Source: an uncultured Campylobacter sp. (GTDB lineage Bacteria > Campylobacterota > Campylobacteria > Campylobacterales > Campylobacteraceae). Taken from it: a DNA stretch of 21,328 nucleotides. The DNA lies in assembly GCF_938045205.1 (NCBI RefSeq), contig NZ_CALIMY010000109.1, positions 1 to 21,328 of the forward strand, read 5' to 3'. A program made the position numbers and the translations under genes. The number at the start of each line of letters is the position of its first letter. The stretch's first letter is position 1. Under the pieces are notes generated by a model that saw nothing but the letters and a program-made list of their open reading frames with translations, had not been told where the DNA came from and ran no database searches. Positions 7,383-15,879 of this stretch are shown here, piece by piece.

Positions 7383-7902
7383 GTCTGAATCCCCTAATCG
7401 CAAGCGTCGAAATAAACTCGTCAAACGCCTGCGTGGAGGCATTTTCGATCGCCTTGTAGCGGTCCTTATCGCTAATGATCGAGCTCGTATCGTAGCTATT
7501 TTTGACTAGGCGGCTAACTTTAAAATCGTAATCGCCCACGCAATCCTTGCTGAAAACATCGCCGTTTTTAAGCTTGGTGCTAAAATTTACGATGAGATTT
7601 GCGCGGTAGCTAGTGACGTAGCCGAACTGATCGTATGAAAGCTCGCTAAAACTTAGGCTTTTTATGCTCGCTACTACGATCGTCTGCGCCGAGTTTTTAT
7701 CCGCAAGGCTCATCCCTAGGCGCTGGACTATACCCTGCCTGATCGCATCTTTGATAGCGACGGTGTTTTGCGGATCGGTCTTGCTCATCATCACATCCAC
7801 AAATACGCTTCCACTCATCGTCTCTTTCGCGATCCTTGAAACGGGCTTGTAGCCGCAGCCGATTAAAAAAATCAAACAAAAAACGGTTAAAACTCTTCTC
7901 AT
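7363..7902 (-). CDS. lptE: LPS-assembly lipoprotein LptE-like
   Basis: A 179-residue predicted outer-membrane lipoprotein. LptE plugs the LptD barrel that places lipopolysaccharide or lipooligosaccharide on the cell surface. The signal peptide runs from MRRVL to a clear lipobox LIGC at 13-16, so C16 would be lipidated, and GYKPVS follows directly, as is usual in LptE proteins of this group. The remainder is a mixed alpha/beta domain without further membrane helices. The length fits the family. It starts six bases after the leuS stop with a TAGG ribosome binding site, and its end overlaps folC. The assignment rests on the lipobox, the GYKP start and the position between leuS and folC; overall sequence conservation in this family is low. 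Confidence 0.8.
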   Translation of the reverse strand: MRRVLTVFCLIFLIGCGYKPVSRIAKETMSGSVFVDVMMSKTDPQNTVAIKDAIRQGIVQRLGMSLADKNSAQTIVVASIKSLSFSELSYDQFGYVTSYRANLIVNFSTKLKNGDVFSKDCVGDYDFKVSRLVKNSYDTSSIISDKDRYKAIENASTQAFDEFISTLAIRGFRLERAQH

Positions 7903-7908
7903 CTTCGC

Positions 7909-10356
7909 CTACTTTATCACCAAATTTACGAGCTTGTTTTTGACGTAAATTTCTTTTACGATGCTCTTGCCCTCTAACCATTTGGCGCAATTCTGCTTTG
8001 CAAGGTTTAAAATTTCGTCCTCGCTTAGGCCTGCATCCGCTTCAAACTCAGCGCGCTTTTTGCCGTTAATCGTGACGGCAAGCTTGATCGTATCGCTCTC
8101 AAAGACCTCTTCGCAAACTCGCAGCTCGCCAAAATTTCGTCTTTTAAACAGCTTCTCGCTAAGCTCGGCGCAGATGTGCGGCACAATAGGCTCGAGCAGG
8201 TTTAAAATCACAAAGTAACCCTCAGTAAATACGTCTTTGTCGCTCTGCGCGTTTAGGGCGTTTAGCGCCTCCATACACGCGGCGATTAGGGTATTAAAAG
8301 CAAAACTGCTCTCATAAACCTGCTGCGATTTTTTAAGCGCCTCGTAAACTTTGAGGCGGGCGTATTTTTCCTCTTTATTTAAAGCGGCGTGGTCGATCTG
8401 CGGAATTTTATCAGTAGCATAGGCATTTTCGGCGCGATCGTAGAGGCGACCAAGAAATTTATACGCACCCTCTACCGCGCTGTCGTTCCACTCAAGCTCT
8501 TTTTGAGGAGGCGCAGCAAAAAGTATAAAAAGTCTCGCCGTATCGGCGCCGTAGGTCTCGATGATATCATCCGGATCGACGGTGTTTCCTTTGCTTTTAC
8601 TCATCTTTGCGCCATCTTTTAGCACCATGCCCTGGGTTAGCAGCCGTTCAAACGGCTCGCTATCGCGCAGATAGCCTATGTCGCGAAGAGCCTTTTGGAA
8701 AAATCTTGCATATAAAAGGTGCAAAATCGCGTGCTCGATGCCGCCGATATACTGATCGACGTTCATCCAGTAGTTCACGCTTTGCTCGTCAAACGCCCGC
8801 TGCTGCCACGTTCGCTCGTCGCTTGCGTAGCGCGCGAAATACCACGAGCTTTCAAAAAATGTATCGAGCGTGTCGGTCTCGCGAACCCCGTCGCCGCCGC
8901 ATTTAGGGCATTTGCAAAACTTCCATCTAGGATGCGTATCCAGCGGATTGCCTTTGCCGGTGATCTTGACGTCCTGCGGAAGCTCTACGGGTAGATTTGA
9001 AATTTCCTCGCTTACGAGCCCGCATTTTGGGCAGTGGATCATCGGGATCGGCGCACCCCAGTAGCGCTGGCGGCTTACCCCCCAATCGCGAAGTTTAAAA
9101 TTTACCACACGGCGTCCAAGCTTTAACTCTTCAAATTTTGAGATAACGGCGCTTTTTGCTTTCTCGCTATCCATGCCGCTAAACTCTTCGGAATTTATTA
9201 AAATTCCAGGCTCGATGTAAGCCTTGCTAGCGTCGTAATCGCCGCTTTTTGGAGCGATGCTTTGAATGATCGGCAGGTTAAATTTCTTTGCAAATTCGAA
9301 GTCTCTCTCATCGTGCGCAGGCACAGCCATGACCGCGCCGCCGCCGTATTCTGCCAGGACAAAATTTGCGGTCCAAACGGGGACTTTTTTGCCGCTTAGC
9401 GGATGAAGCACGCTGATTCCGAGGCTCACGCCGTCTTTATCGCTTGCTTGGCGCTCGCGCGGGCTTTGATTTAAAATTTCTCTCACCTTCGCCGCAGCTT
9501 CGGCGCCGAGTAAGCCTTCATCCAAAAGCCTCTTTACAACCTCATGCTCCGGCGCGACCGCCGCGTAGCTCATGCCGTAAATAGTATCGGGGCGCGTCGT
9601 AAAAACCTTAAAGCCCTCGATGTCGCCAAGCTTAGCGCTGCTTTGCTCGTCAAATTTAAAGCTAAATTCCAAACCTTCGCTGCGCCCGATCCAGTTTTCC
9701 TGCATCGTAAGCACCTGAGCGGGCCACTTGCCCTCAAGCTGCTTTAGGCAATCCAAAAGCTCCTGCGCGTAGGCGGTAATTTTTAGATAATATCCCGGCA
9801 TCTGCTTTTGTACGACCTCGTTGCCGCAGCGCCAACACTTGCCCTCTTCGACCTGCTCGTTGGCAAGAACCGTCTGATCGTGTTCGCACCAATTGACCAC
9901 GGCGCTTTTTCTATAGATAAGCCCTTTTTCAAAAAGTTTGATGAAAAATTCCTGCTCCCAGCGCGTATAAAGCGGATCGGAGGTGGCAAGCATACGACGA
10001 GCCGAAAAGCTAAAGCCTAGGCGGTGCAGCTCGTTTTTCATATAATCGATATTTTCGTAAGTCCAAGTTTTAGGGTGAATGCCGTGTTTGATCGCCGCGT
10101 TTTCCGCAGGCATTCCGAAGCTATCAAAGCCGATCGGCTGAAGCACGTTGTATCCGCGCAGCCTATAATAGCGACTCAGCGCGTCGCCGATGCTGTAGTT
10201 TCGCACGTGCCCCATGTGGATGCGGCCGCTTGGGTAGGGAAACATCGAAAGGATATATTTTTTAGGCAGACTATAATCGTCCTTAGGCTCGAAAACTCCC
10301 TCTTCATCCCAAATTTTCTGCCATTTAAGCTCAATACTTTTACTATCGTAAGGCAT
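7909..10356 (-). CDS. leuS: leucyl-tRNA synthetase
   Basis: An 815-residue class I aminoacyl-tRNA synthetase that charges tRNA-Leu. The HIGH motif is HMGH at 47-50, preceded by FPYPSGRI. The CP1 editing domain contains TTRPDT at 253-258 and AVPAHDERD at about 344-352, with the editing Asp at 349. Cys pairs CWRC (174-177) and CPKC (442-445 and 483-486) suggest zinc binding. The KMSKS loop is KMSKS at 584-588, followed by GNTVDPDDII. The anticodon-binding domain and the C-terminal domain (TINGKKRAEFEA) complete the protein. The ATG has AGGAG seven bases upstream and lies nine bases after the preceding gene. Full length, nothing missing. Confidence 0.98.
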   Translation of the reverse strand: MPYDSKSIELKWQKIWDEEGVFEPKDDYSLPKKYILSMFPYPSGRIHMGHVRNYSIGDALSRYYRLRGYNVLQPIGFDSFGMPAENAAIKHGIHPKTWTYENIDYMKNELHRLGFSFSARRMLATSDPLYTRWEQEFFIKLFEKGLIYRKSAVVNWCEHDQTVLANEQVEEGKCWRCGNEVVQKQMPGYYLKITAYAQELLDCLKQLEGKWPAQVLTMQENWIGRSEGLEFSFKFDEQSSAKLGDIEGFKVFTTRPDTIYGMSYAAVAPEHEVVKRLLDEGLLGAEAAAKVREILNQSPRERQASDKDGVSLGISVLHPLSGKKVPVWTANFVLAEYGGGAVMAVPAHDERDFEFAKKFNLPIIQSIAPKSGDYDASKAYIEPGILINSEEFSGMDSEKAKSAVISKFEELKLGRRVVNFKLRDWGVSRQRYWGAPIPMIHCPKCGLVSEEISNLPVELPQDVKITGKGNPLDTHPRWKFCKCPKCGGDGVRETDTLDTFFESSWYFARYASDERTWQQRAFDEQSVNYWMNVDQYIGGIEHAILHLLYARFFQKALRDIGYLRDSEPFERLLTQGMVLKDGAKMSKSKGNTVDPDDIIETYGADTARLFILFAAPPQKELEWNDSAVEGAYKFLGRLYDRAENAYATDKIPQIDHAALNKEEKYARLKVYEALKKSQQVYESSFAFNTLIAACMEALNALNAQSDKDVFTEGYFVILNLLEPIVPHICAELSEKLFKRRNFGELRVCEEVFESDTIKLAVTINGKKRAEFEADAGLSEDEILNLAKQNCAKWLEGKSIVKEIYVKNKLVNLVIK

Positions 10357-10365
10357 TTTGCGCTC

Positions 10366-10707
10366 CTAGAATTCGTCTTTGGTTTTTGCCGACTCGATCG
10401 CTATTAAAATTAGCGAGAAAAAGTTTGCAAGTAGCGCGCCGATCGCAAGCGAGGTCACGATCGATAGATCTCCCGGCGCTACTACAATCAAAACGAACGC
10501 CGGTATGAGATGCAGATCCGCTACGAGCGAGCTTGCAAAAAGCTCAGCTGCTAGCATATTTCGCACGCCTACCTTCAAAAGCGTCGAGACTGCATTCACG
10601 CTGGTTGCTATGAAAAGTAAAATTTCATTCTTCTCATACAAAAACCCGCCTATCGTAGTCATACTCATAAGCGCAAAAAATATGTAAATTACCCTTCCCC
10701 AGTTCAT
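10366..10707 (-). CDS. conserved small integral membrane protein (DUF6394-like)
   Basis: A 113-residue protein with four predicted membrane helices at about 5-23, 28-47, 61-78 and 83-106, and short charged loops (KVGVRN, SAKTKDEF at the end). I recognise it as the small membrane protein that sits between secF and leuS in Campylobacterota (the HP1548 position in H. pylori, from memory), probably family DUF6394. No catalytic motif is visible and the role is unknown. It begins nine bases after the secF stop with AAGGAT as ribosome binding site, and leuS begins nine bases after it ends. The fixed place beside secDF hints at an envelope role, but that is inference only. Confidence 0.8.
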   Translation of the reverse strand: MNWGRVIYIFFALMSMTTIGGFLYEKNEILLFIATSVNAVSTLLKVGVRNMLAAELFASSLVADLHLIPAFVLIVVAPGDLSIVTSLAIGALLANFFSLILIAIESAKTKDEF

Positions 10708-10716
10708 CTTCTATCC

Positions 10717-11685
10717 TTACACCGTGCCTTTTTCATACATGGCGCGATTCTTTTCTTTCTCTTTGATACGGCGCTGTTTTTCAGCCAAAAATGCGCGGTA
10801 TTTCTCGACATTAAATTTAAACAAAATCAGCATCGGAGCAGCTACGAATACGGAGCTGAAAGTTCCTGCTATGACGCCCACTAACATCACGAAGCTAAAG
10901 CCGTGGATCATCTCGCCGCCCCAGACAAATAAAATCACGATGACAATGAGAGTCGTAAGCGAAGTAAGCAGCGTGCGCGATAGCGTGTGAGAGATTGATT
11001 CGTTTATAACCTCGTCAAGCTTAATCGATTTGCTATCTTTTACTCCTTCTCGAATTCTATCGAAAACAACGATGGTGTCGTTTAGCGAGTAGCCCATTAT
11101 GGTTAGTAGTGCAGCTAAAATTTCAAGGTTGAAATCTACGCCGGCTAAAATCATCGCACCTACGGCAACTACGACGTCGTGCAGATCTGATAGTACGGCT
11201 GCGACCGCGAATCTCCACTCAAACCGCAGGGTGATATAAACCAAAATGAGCGCAAACGACACGCATACCGCTAAAATTCCGTTTGTGCGAAGCTCCTCGC
11301 CGACTTTAGGACCTACGATATCGACCTTGCGAATGTCGAAGTTTCCACTACCTTGTAAAATTTTTTGCGCCGCTAAGGCGGGATTATCGCCCAGTTCACT
11401 CGCAGCGCCCGAATATCTAATCGTGACCTCTTGATCGCTACCAAATTCCGTAACGTTGATATTGCCTAAATTTGCCGCTTCGAAGCGCTTTCTGATCTCA
11501 TCAAGCGGTGCTTTAGCGTCGTATTTAACCTGAATGAGTGTACCACCGCTAAAATCGATACCATAGCTGACACCTTTAATGAAAAATAGCGCAATAGAGC
11601 CTATTATCAAAATAGCAGAAAGCGCAAAGGTAAAATATCTAAATTTCATAAAATCATAAATTTTGCCCTTATCGAACACTTGCAT
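10717..11685 (-). CDS. secF: protein translocase subunit SecF
   Basis: A 322-residue inner-membrane protein that, with SecD, uses the proton gradient to pull exported proteins through SecYEG. The first helix is at about 17-36, followed by GIDFSGGTLIQV at 42-53, the family's signature before the periplasmic domain. Five further helices lie in the C-terminal half, with the RND motif GYSLNDTIVVFDRIRE at 198-213. The tail is strongly basic (about 295-315). The ATG overlaps the end of secD by 17 bases and has AGGAGG six bases upstream. Length and motifs are normal. Confidence 0.97.
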   Translation of the reverse strand: MQVFDKGKIYDFMKFRYFTFALSAILIIGSIALFFIKGVSYGIDFSGGTLIQVKYDAKAPLDEIRKRFEAANLGNINVTEFGSDQEVTIRYSGAASELGDNPALAAQKILQGSGNFDIRKVDIVGPKVGEELRTNGILAVCVSFALILVYITLRFEWRFAVAAVLSDLHDVVVAVGAMILAGVDFNLEILAALLTIMGYSLNDTIVVFDRIREGVKDSKSIKLDEVINESISHTLSRTLLTSLTTLIVIVILFVWGGEMIHGFSFVMLVGVIAGTFSSVFVAAPMLILFKFNVEKYRAFLAEKQRRIKEKEKNRAMYEKGTV

Positions 11686-13273
11686 TTGCGCCTCCTCTTA
11701 CTTTATAACCGAGCCAAAGCGCGGTATTTTTGCTCTTTTCCATCTTATCCATTACTAACTCAAACATTCCGTGCGTGCCCAAAATAGCCGTTATCATCGA
11801 CGCTACGATACCGATGCTCATCGTGACGGCAAAGCCCTTCACCGGACCCGTGCCGTAAGCATAAAGCGCAGCAGAAGTAATTAGCGTAGTGATATTTGAA
11901 TCCACGATCGCACTCATCGCATTTTCATAGCCTTTATTTATACTTTGGCGGATTGAAACTCCCGTCCTTAGCACCTCTCTAACGCGCTCATTAATGATGA
12001 CGTTCGCGTCCACCGCCATTCCGATAGTTAGCACGATTCCCGCCATTCCAGGAAGCGTTAATGTTGCACCAAAAAGCGCCATACAAGCGATCAGAAATAA
12101 AATATTTACTACAAGCGCGATGTCAGCAAAAAGCCCCGCCACGCCGTAGTAGAAAATCATAAAGATCAAAATCGCAACCGCTGCAAGGCTTAGCGCTGCC
12201 ATACTTTTATCGATGCTATCCTGTCCTAGGCTAGGACCGATACTGCGTGTCTCTGAGACTTTAACAGGAGCCAAAAGCGCGCCGCTTCTAAGCGCAATCG
12301 CTACGTCGTGCGCCTCCTCGACGCTAAATCCGCCGCTGATCTGACCGCTGCCGCCGCCGATACGCTCGTTTATGCGCGGCGCGGAGTAAACCTTGCCATC
12401 AAGTACGATCGCAAGGCGCTTGCCGACGTTTTTGCCAGTAAAATCGCCAAAAATTTGAGCGCCTTGAGAGTTCAGCGTAAAATTTATTATCGGCTGGTTG
12501 GTGTGCTGATCGAAAGCGACCTTCGCATCGACTAGCATCGCGCCATCAAGCACTGGAATTTCGTTTATGAGATACTTGTAATTCGGATTTTTAACGTCCG
12601 GGTAGATCACGTCTCCGTAAGCTCTAGCATCCGCTGCGCTGATAGTCTGCGCGCGATCTTGGCGCACGTCGTCCACCGCCATAAGCTGCAAGTGAGCCGC
12701 TTTGGCGATCAGATCCTTGGCGCGTTGCTCATCCGCTGCACTTTTGACGCCCGGAAGCTCGACCAAAATATAGCTCTCGCCCTGCTTTGCTACCGTCGGC
12801 TCCGCAAGTCCGAATTGATCCAAGCGGTTTCGGATAGTCTCGACGGCCTGTTCGATCGCGTATTTTTTAGTCGCTTCGACCTCCTCAGGTGTTAGTGTGA
12901 CGCGGTATTTTTCGCCAGATTTTTGAATGTCTAATCCGCTTGCGGCGCTATGCAAAATCGCATCAAATTTGGAAGCCTCGTCTGCGTCTAAAATTTCAAA
13001 CTCAAACGAATCGCCTTCCAATTTTAGCCCGTCCATCAGCAGATCATCGCGCTTAGCGGCGTAATTGACGCTCGCGGCGATCGATTTGATCTTAGAAACG
13101 ACCGCCTCGTCGCTTTGAACCTCAAGCAGCATGTGAAGCCCGCCTTGCAGATCCAAACCCAAGTTTATCTTGCTTCCCTTTTCAGTCTGAAAAATCGAAG
13201 GCGCGGCAAAAATCGCCGAAAAAATAACCGCAGCTAAAAAGATCAGTAGGCGGTATGAAATTTTACTGCTCAT
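11669..13273 (-). CDS. secD: protein translocase subunit SecD
   Basis: A 534-residue partner of SecF in the inner membrane. The first helix is at about 7-24, then GLDLQGGLHMLLEV at 39-52. The large periplasmic P1 region contains RNRLDQFGLAEPTV at 148-161. Five helices follow from about 358 on, including the conserved TIGMAVDANVIINERVRE at 416-433, where the Asp is needed for proton coupling in characterised SecD proteins. The start overlaps yajC by 11 bases and the end overlaps secF by 17, so yajC, secD and secF look translationally coupled. The protein is somewhat shorter than E. coli SecD, as is usual outside the enterics. Confidence 0.97.
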   Translation of the reverse strand: MSSKISYRLLIFLAAVIFSAIFAAPSIFQTEKGSKINLGLDLQGGLHMLLEVQSDEAVVSKIKSIAASVNYAAKRDDLLMDGLKLEGDSFEFEILDADEASKFDAILHSAASGLDIQKSGEKYRVTLTPEEVEATKKYAIEQAVETIRNRLDQFGLAEPTVAKQGESYILVELPGVKSAADEQRAKDLIAKAAHLQLMAVDDVRQDRAQTISAADARAYGDVIYPDVKNPNYKYLINEIPVLDGAMLVDAKVAFDQHTNQPIINFTLNSQGAQIFGDFTGKNVGKRLAIVLDGKVYSAPRINERIGGGSGQISGGFSVEEAHDVAIALRSGALLAPVKVSETRSIGPSLGQDSIDKSMAALSLAAVAILIFMIFYYGVAGLFADIALVVNILFLIACMALFGATLTLPGMAGIVLTIGMAVDANVIINERVREVLRTGVSIRQSINKGYENAMSAIVDSNITTLITSAALYAYGTGPVKGFAVTMSIGIVASMITAILGTHGMFELVMDKMEKSKNTALWLGYKVRGGANASVR

Positions 13274-13535
13274 CTAATTTTCTTGCTACGAATTGTTTAT
13301 CTAGCTCAACCATGACCTCATCGTTAAGCTTAACTGTGATAAAATCATTGTTTGTTTTCACGACCGTGCATTTTATGCCACCGCTAGTTATGATCTTATC
13401 GCCTTTGCCGAGCGCATCGACCATCGCTTTATGATCCTTGGCCTGCTTTTGCTGCGGTCTGATAATCAAAAAATACATAATCGCAAAGATTACGACGATA
13501 GGCAGGATTGATGCAAAGAAGTTTCCTTGTTCCAT
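13263..13535 (-). CDS. yajC: preprotein translocase accessory subunit YajC
   Basis: A 90-residue single-pass inner-membrane protein associated with SecDF. The helix covers about 9-26 and is followed at once by IRPQQKQAKDHKAM, the family signature, then a small beta-rich cytoplasmic domain (GDKIITSGGIKCTV). AAGGA lies six bases before the ATG. It is the first gene of the minus-strand train and stands head to head with lnt. Confidence 0.96.
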   Translation of the reverse strand: MEQGNFFASILPIVVIFAIMYFLIIRPQQKQAKDHKAMVDALGKGDKIITSGGIKCTVVKTNNDFITVKLNDEVMVELDKQFVARKLDEQ

Positions 13536-14853
13536 GTGTTTCCTTCATTAGAAATTTAAAAAGTAGCTATTTTACATTAAGTTACATAAATAAAGGCTTT
13601 GTTCTTGCCCTTGCGCTTTCAAATTTTATTTTCGTAGAAATTTTAAGCTCTAAATTTGACGGCTTGGCTGCTTTGGCGGCGGAATTTTTCTCGCCCCTGA
13701 TCGCGATAGCGGCACTTTTTTATCTGCTAAAAGCAAGCAAGGCGGAGTGGTTTTGGTGCGGATTTTTTATCGGCGCGCTGTGGATGCACTGGATCAGCTT
13801 CAGCCTGATCTATTTCAATCTTGCGTTTTTAATCCCGCTTGAAATTCTTGGAATTTGTCTCGTTTATGCTTTTATTTTCCGCATCTTTGCGATCTTTGAC
13901 GCGCCCGTTTTGCGCGCTGCCTGCCTTTTAATTCTAAAATTTATCCATCCTTTCGGCTTTGATTGGCTAAATTTTGAACTGCTTCTAAGCCATGGAATTT
14001 TCAGAGCCGATCTTAGCGCGCTGGCTCTGATTTTAGCGGGGCTTTGCGCGGTTTTGTATCTACGCGGACGAGGCGCCCGGGCTAAACTTAACGCCCTAAT
14101 TTTCGCGGTATTTTTGATCTGCGCGCTGCAATTCAGCCAAAAAGAGCCCGAGCCGCTGCCGATTAAAATTTCGCTCGCAAACACCGATATTTCGCAGTAT
14201 GACATCTGGGCAAAGGATAAAATTTTATCCGCCGCGTTGGCAAATTTAGCCCGCATCGATGAGGCGATCGCGGCGGGGCAGGATGCGATAATTTTGCCCG
14301 AGAGCGCCTTTGCGATGCCGCTAAATTTAGAAAATGTGCTAGTTGAAGCTCTAAAGGAAAAATCGCGCGCAATTACGATCGTAGCAGGCGCGGAAGCGTA
14401 TGAGAACGGGAAATTTTACAACAGTGCCTATCTTTTTGCGAACGGAGAAATGAAGCGCTTCGATAAGCACATTTTGGTACCGTTTGGCGAAATGGTGCCG
14501 CTGCCGGAATTTGCGCGAAATTTCATCAACCGCGTGCTGTTAGGCGGCGCGACCGATTTTTCGACCGCTAGCGGCTTTAGCGACTACGAGCTTGGCGGCA
14601 AGAGCGTAGAAGCGCGGTTTGCTACGAGGCTACGCGCGCGGAGCTTTACGAGGGCTCGCCCAAATATGTCGTAGCGATCAGCAATAACGGCTGGTTCGTG
14701 CCGAGCTACGAGCCCTATTTGCAGCGCCTCATAATCCGCTACTACGCGAGCTTACACGGTACATTGATCTATCACGCCGTAAACGGCAGCGCTAGCGAGA
14801 TAATCGCTCCGAAAAAGATCTGGATAAACCGCCTTAAAGATCATCTAAAATAG
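13511..14853 (+). pseudogene. lnt: apolipoprotein N-acyltransferase Lnt, frameshifted
   Basis: Lnt adds the third acyl chain to lipoproteins in the inner membrane. The frame from ATG 13511 has several N-terminal membrane helices, then the nitrilase-like domain with E264 (ILPES) and K319 (FDKHILVPFGEMVPL), two of the three catalytic residues. It then reads into nonsense and stops at 14672-14674 (387 residues). One base back in frame, from about 14611 to the TAG at 14851-14853, the missing C-terminus is clear: AVCYEA with the catalytic Cys codon at 14620-14622, then VVAISNNGWF and HAVNGSAS. A net loss of one base between about 14606 and 14619 explains this. The 387-residue product would lack the nucleophile. 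A TTG at 13508 is also in frame; AGGA precedes the ATG at short spacing. It may be a true pseudogene or a sequencing error. Confidence 0.88.
13569..13574 (-). promoter_or_regulatory. possible -10 element of the yajC operon
   Basis: On the minus strand the hexamer is TAAAAT, about 34 bases upstream of the yajC ATG, in AT-rich DNA with T-runs further upstream. No -35 box is visible, which is common for sigma-70 promoters in Campylobacter. As the first gene of the train, yajC needs a promoter about here. The position is a guess from sequence alone. Confidence 0.35.
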
Positions 14854-14884
14854 CCTAAAAAGTTATTTTTAAACGACTTTTGGG

Positions 14885-14890
14885 TAATAT
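14885..14890 (+). promoter_or_regulatory. possible -10 element upstream of pyrH
   Basis: TAATAT lies 28 bases before the pyrH ATG within the only sizeable intergenic gap of the plus-strand genes (14854-14917). It is followed by an AT-rich leader with AGGAG eight bases before the start. No clear -35 box. Transcription could also come from lnt upstream. Confidence 0.35.
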
Positions 14891-14917
14891 TTTAAAATTT
14901 TATTAGGAGCTAAATTT

Positions 14918-15637
14918 ATGGCTAAATACAATCGCATACTCGTAAAATTTTCGGGTGAAGCGCTAGCGGGAGAGAACGGCTTTGGGATCGACAGCGAAAT
15001 TTTAAAATTTATCGCTAAAGAGATCAAGCAGCTCGTAGAGGGCGGCATCGAAGTAGGCATCGTAATCGGCGGCGGCAACATCATAAGAGGCGTAAGCGCC
15101 GCGGCTAGCGGTATCATCAAACGCACCAGCGGCGATCATATGGGCATGCTAGCCACCGTCATAAACGCAATCGCGATGAGAGAAGCGCTAGAATACGCAG
15201 GTATGGATGTGCGCGTGCAAAGCGCGATAAAGATGGAAGCGATCTGCGAGACCTTCATTATCGGCCGCGCCAAAAGGCACCTCGAAAAAGGGCGCGTCGT
15301 GATCTTTGCCGCAGGCACGGGAAATCCGTTCTTCACGACCGATACCGCGGGTACGCTCCGCGCTATCGAGATCGGAGCCGACGCCATCATCAAAGCCACC
15401 AAGGTAATGGGGATCTACGACAAAGATCCGCAAAAATTTAAAGACGCCAAATTGCTTTCCAAAGTCACTTACGACCAGGCCTTGCACGACAACATCAGGG
15501 TGATGGACGATACAGCTATCGCGCTTGCTAAGGATAATGCGCTCCCGATCATCGTGTGCAATATGTTTAAGAGCGGAAATTTATACAAAATCGTCGATGG
15601 CGGAGATCTAAGCTCCTGCTCGATCGTAAAAAACTAA
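14918..15637 (+). CDS. pyrH: UMP kinase
   Basis: A 239-residue cytoplasmic kinase of the amino-acid kinase fold that phosphorylates UMP to UDP in pyrimidine nucleotide synthesis; family members work as hexamers. Motifs are LVKFSGEAL at 8-16, GGGNIIRG at 51-58, GDHMGMLAT at 72-80, GTGNPFFTTDTA at 133-144 and GIYDKDP at 165-171. Length and motifs are normal. AGGAG is eight bases upstream of the ATG. rpoZ follows after 23 bases, so this gene probably leads the pyrH-rpoZ-spoT-tyrS series. Confidence 0.97.
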   Translation: MAKYNRILVKFSGEALAGENGFGIDSEILKFIAKEIKQLVEGGIEVGIVIGGGNIIRGVSAAASGIIKRTSGDHMGMLATVINAIAMREALEYAGMDVRVQSAIKMEAICETFIIGRAKRHLEKGRVVIFAAGTGNPFFTTDTAGTLRAIEIGADAIIKATKVMGIYDKDPQKFKDAKLLSKVTYDQALHDNIRVMDDTAIALAKDNALPIIVCNMFKSGNLYKIVDGGDLSSCSIVKN

Positions 15638-15660
15638 AATTTTAAATTTAAGGAGAATTG

Positions 15661-15879
15661 ATGAGAACCGAACAAATTGTAGCCAAGGCTTTAAAAGTAA
15701 CGGGCGGAGACCGATATAAGCTATCTTTGATGATAAGCAAACGCGCCGAGCAGCTAGCTGCGGGCGAACCGCCGCTGATAGAGAACGTAGATACTCGCAG
15801 AATGAAATTTGCCGATATAGCAATCTTGGAACTAGCCGAAGGTAAGATCACATTAGATGGAATCGTTGACAAGGATTAA
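15661..15879 (+). CDS. rpoZ: RNA polymerase omega subunit
   Basis: A 72-residue subunit that helps assemble RNA polymerase around beta-prime. The protein begins MRTEQIVAKAL and contains DRYKLSLMISKRAEQL and FADIAILELAEGKI, the conserved helices of omega in this phylum. AAGGAG lies six bases before the ATG; a TTG at 15658 is in frame but would bring the ribosome binding site too close. The gene overlaps the start of spoT by 23 bases. In E. coli, omega forms one of the ppGpp sites on RNA polymerase, so pairing with the ppGpp enzyme makes sense, though the MAR start needed there is not kept exactly here. Confidence 0.94.
   Translation: MRTEQIVAKALKVTGGDRYKLSLMISKRAEQLAAGEPPLIENVDTRRMKFADIAILELAEGKITLDGIVDKD

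Noticed and set aside
14163..14372. Minus-strand frames opposite lnt
   Set aside because: No ribosome binding site or domain; lnt residues on the plus strand are clearly conserved across the same bases.
14606..14619. Programmed ribosomal frameshift in lnt
   Set aside because: No slippery heptamer or obvious downstream structure, and Lnt is not known for recoding. Mutation or sequencing error is simpler.
14854..14917. Terminator between lnt and pyrH
   Set aside because: The only stem there is a six-pair A/T helix (TAAAAA, TTTTTA) without GC pairs, too weak to support a terminator call.
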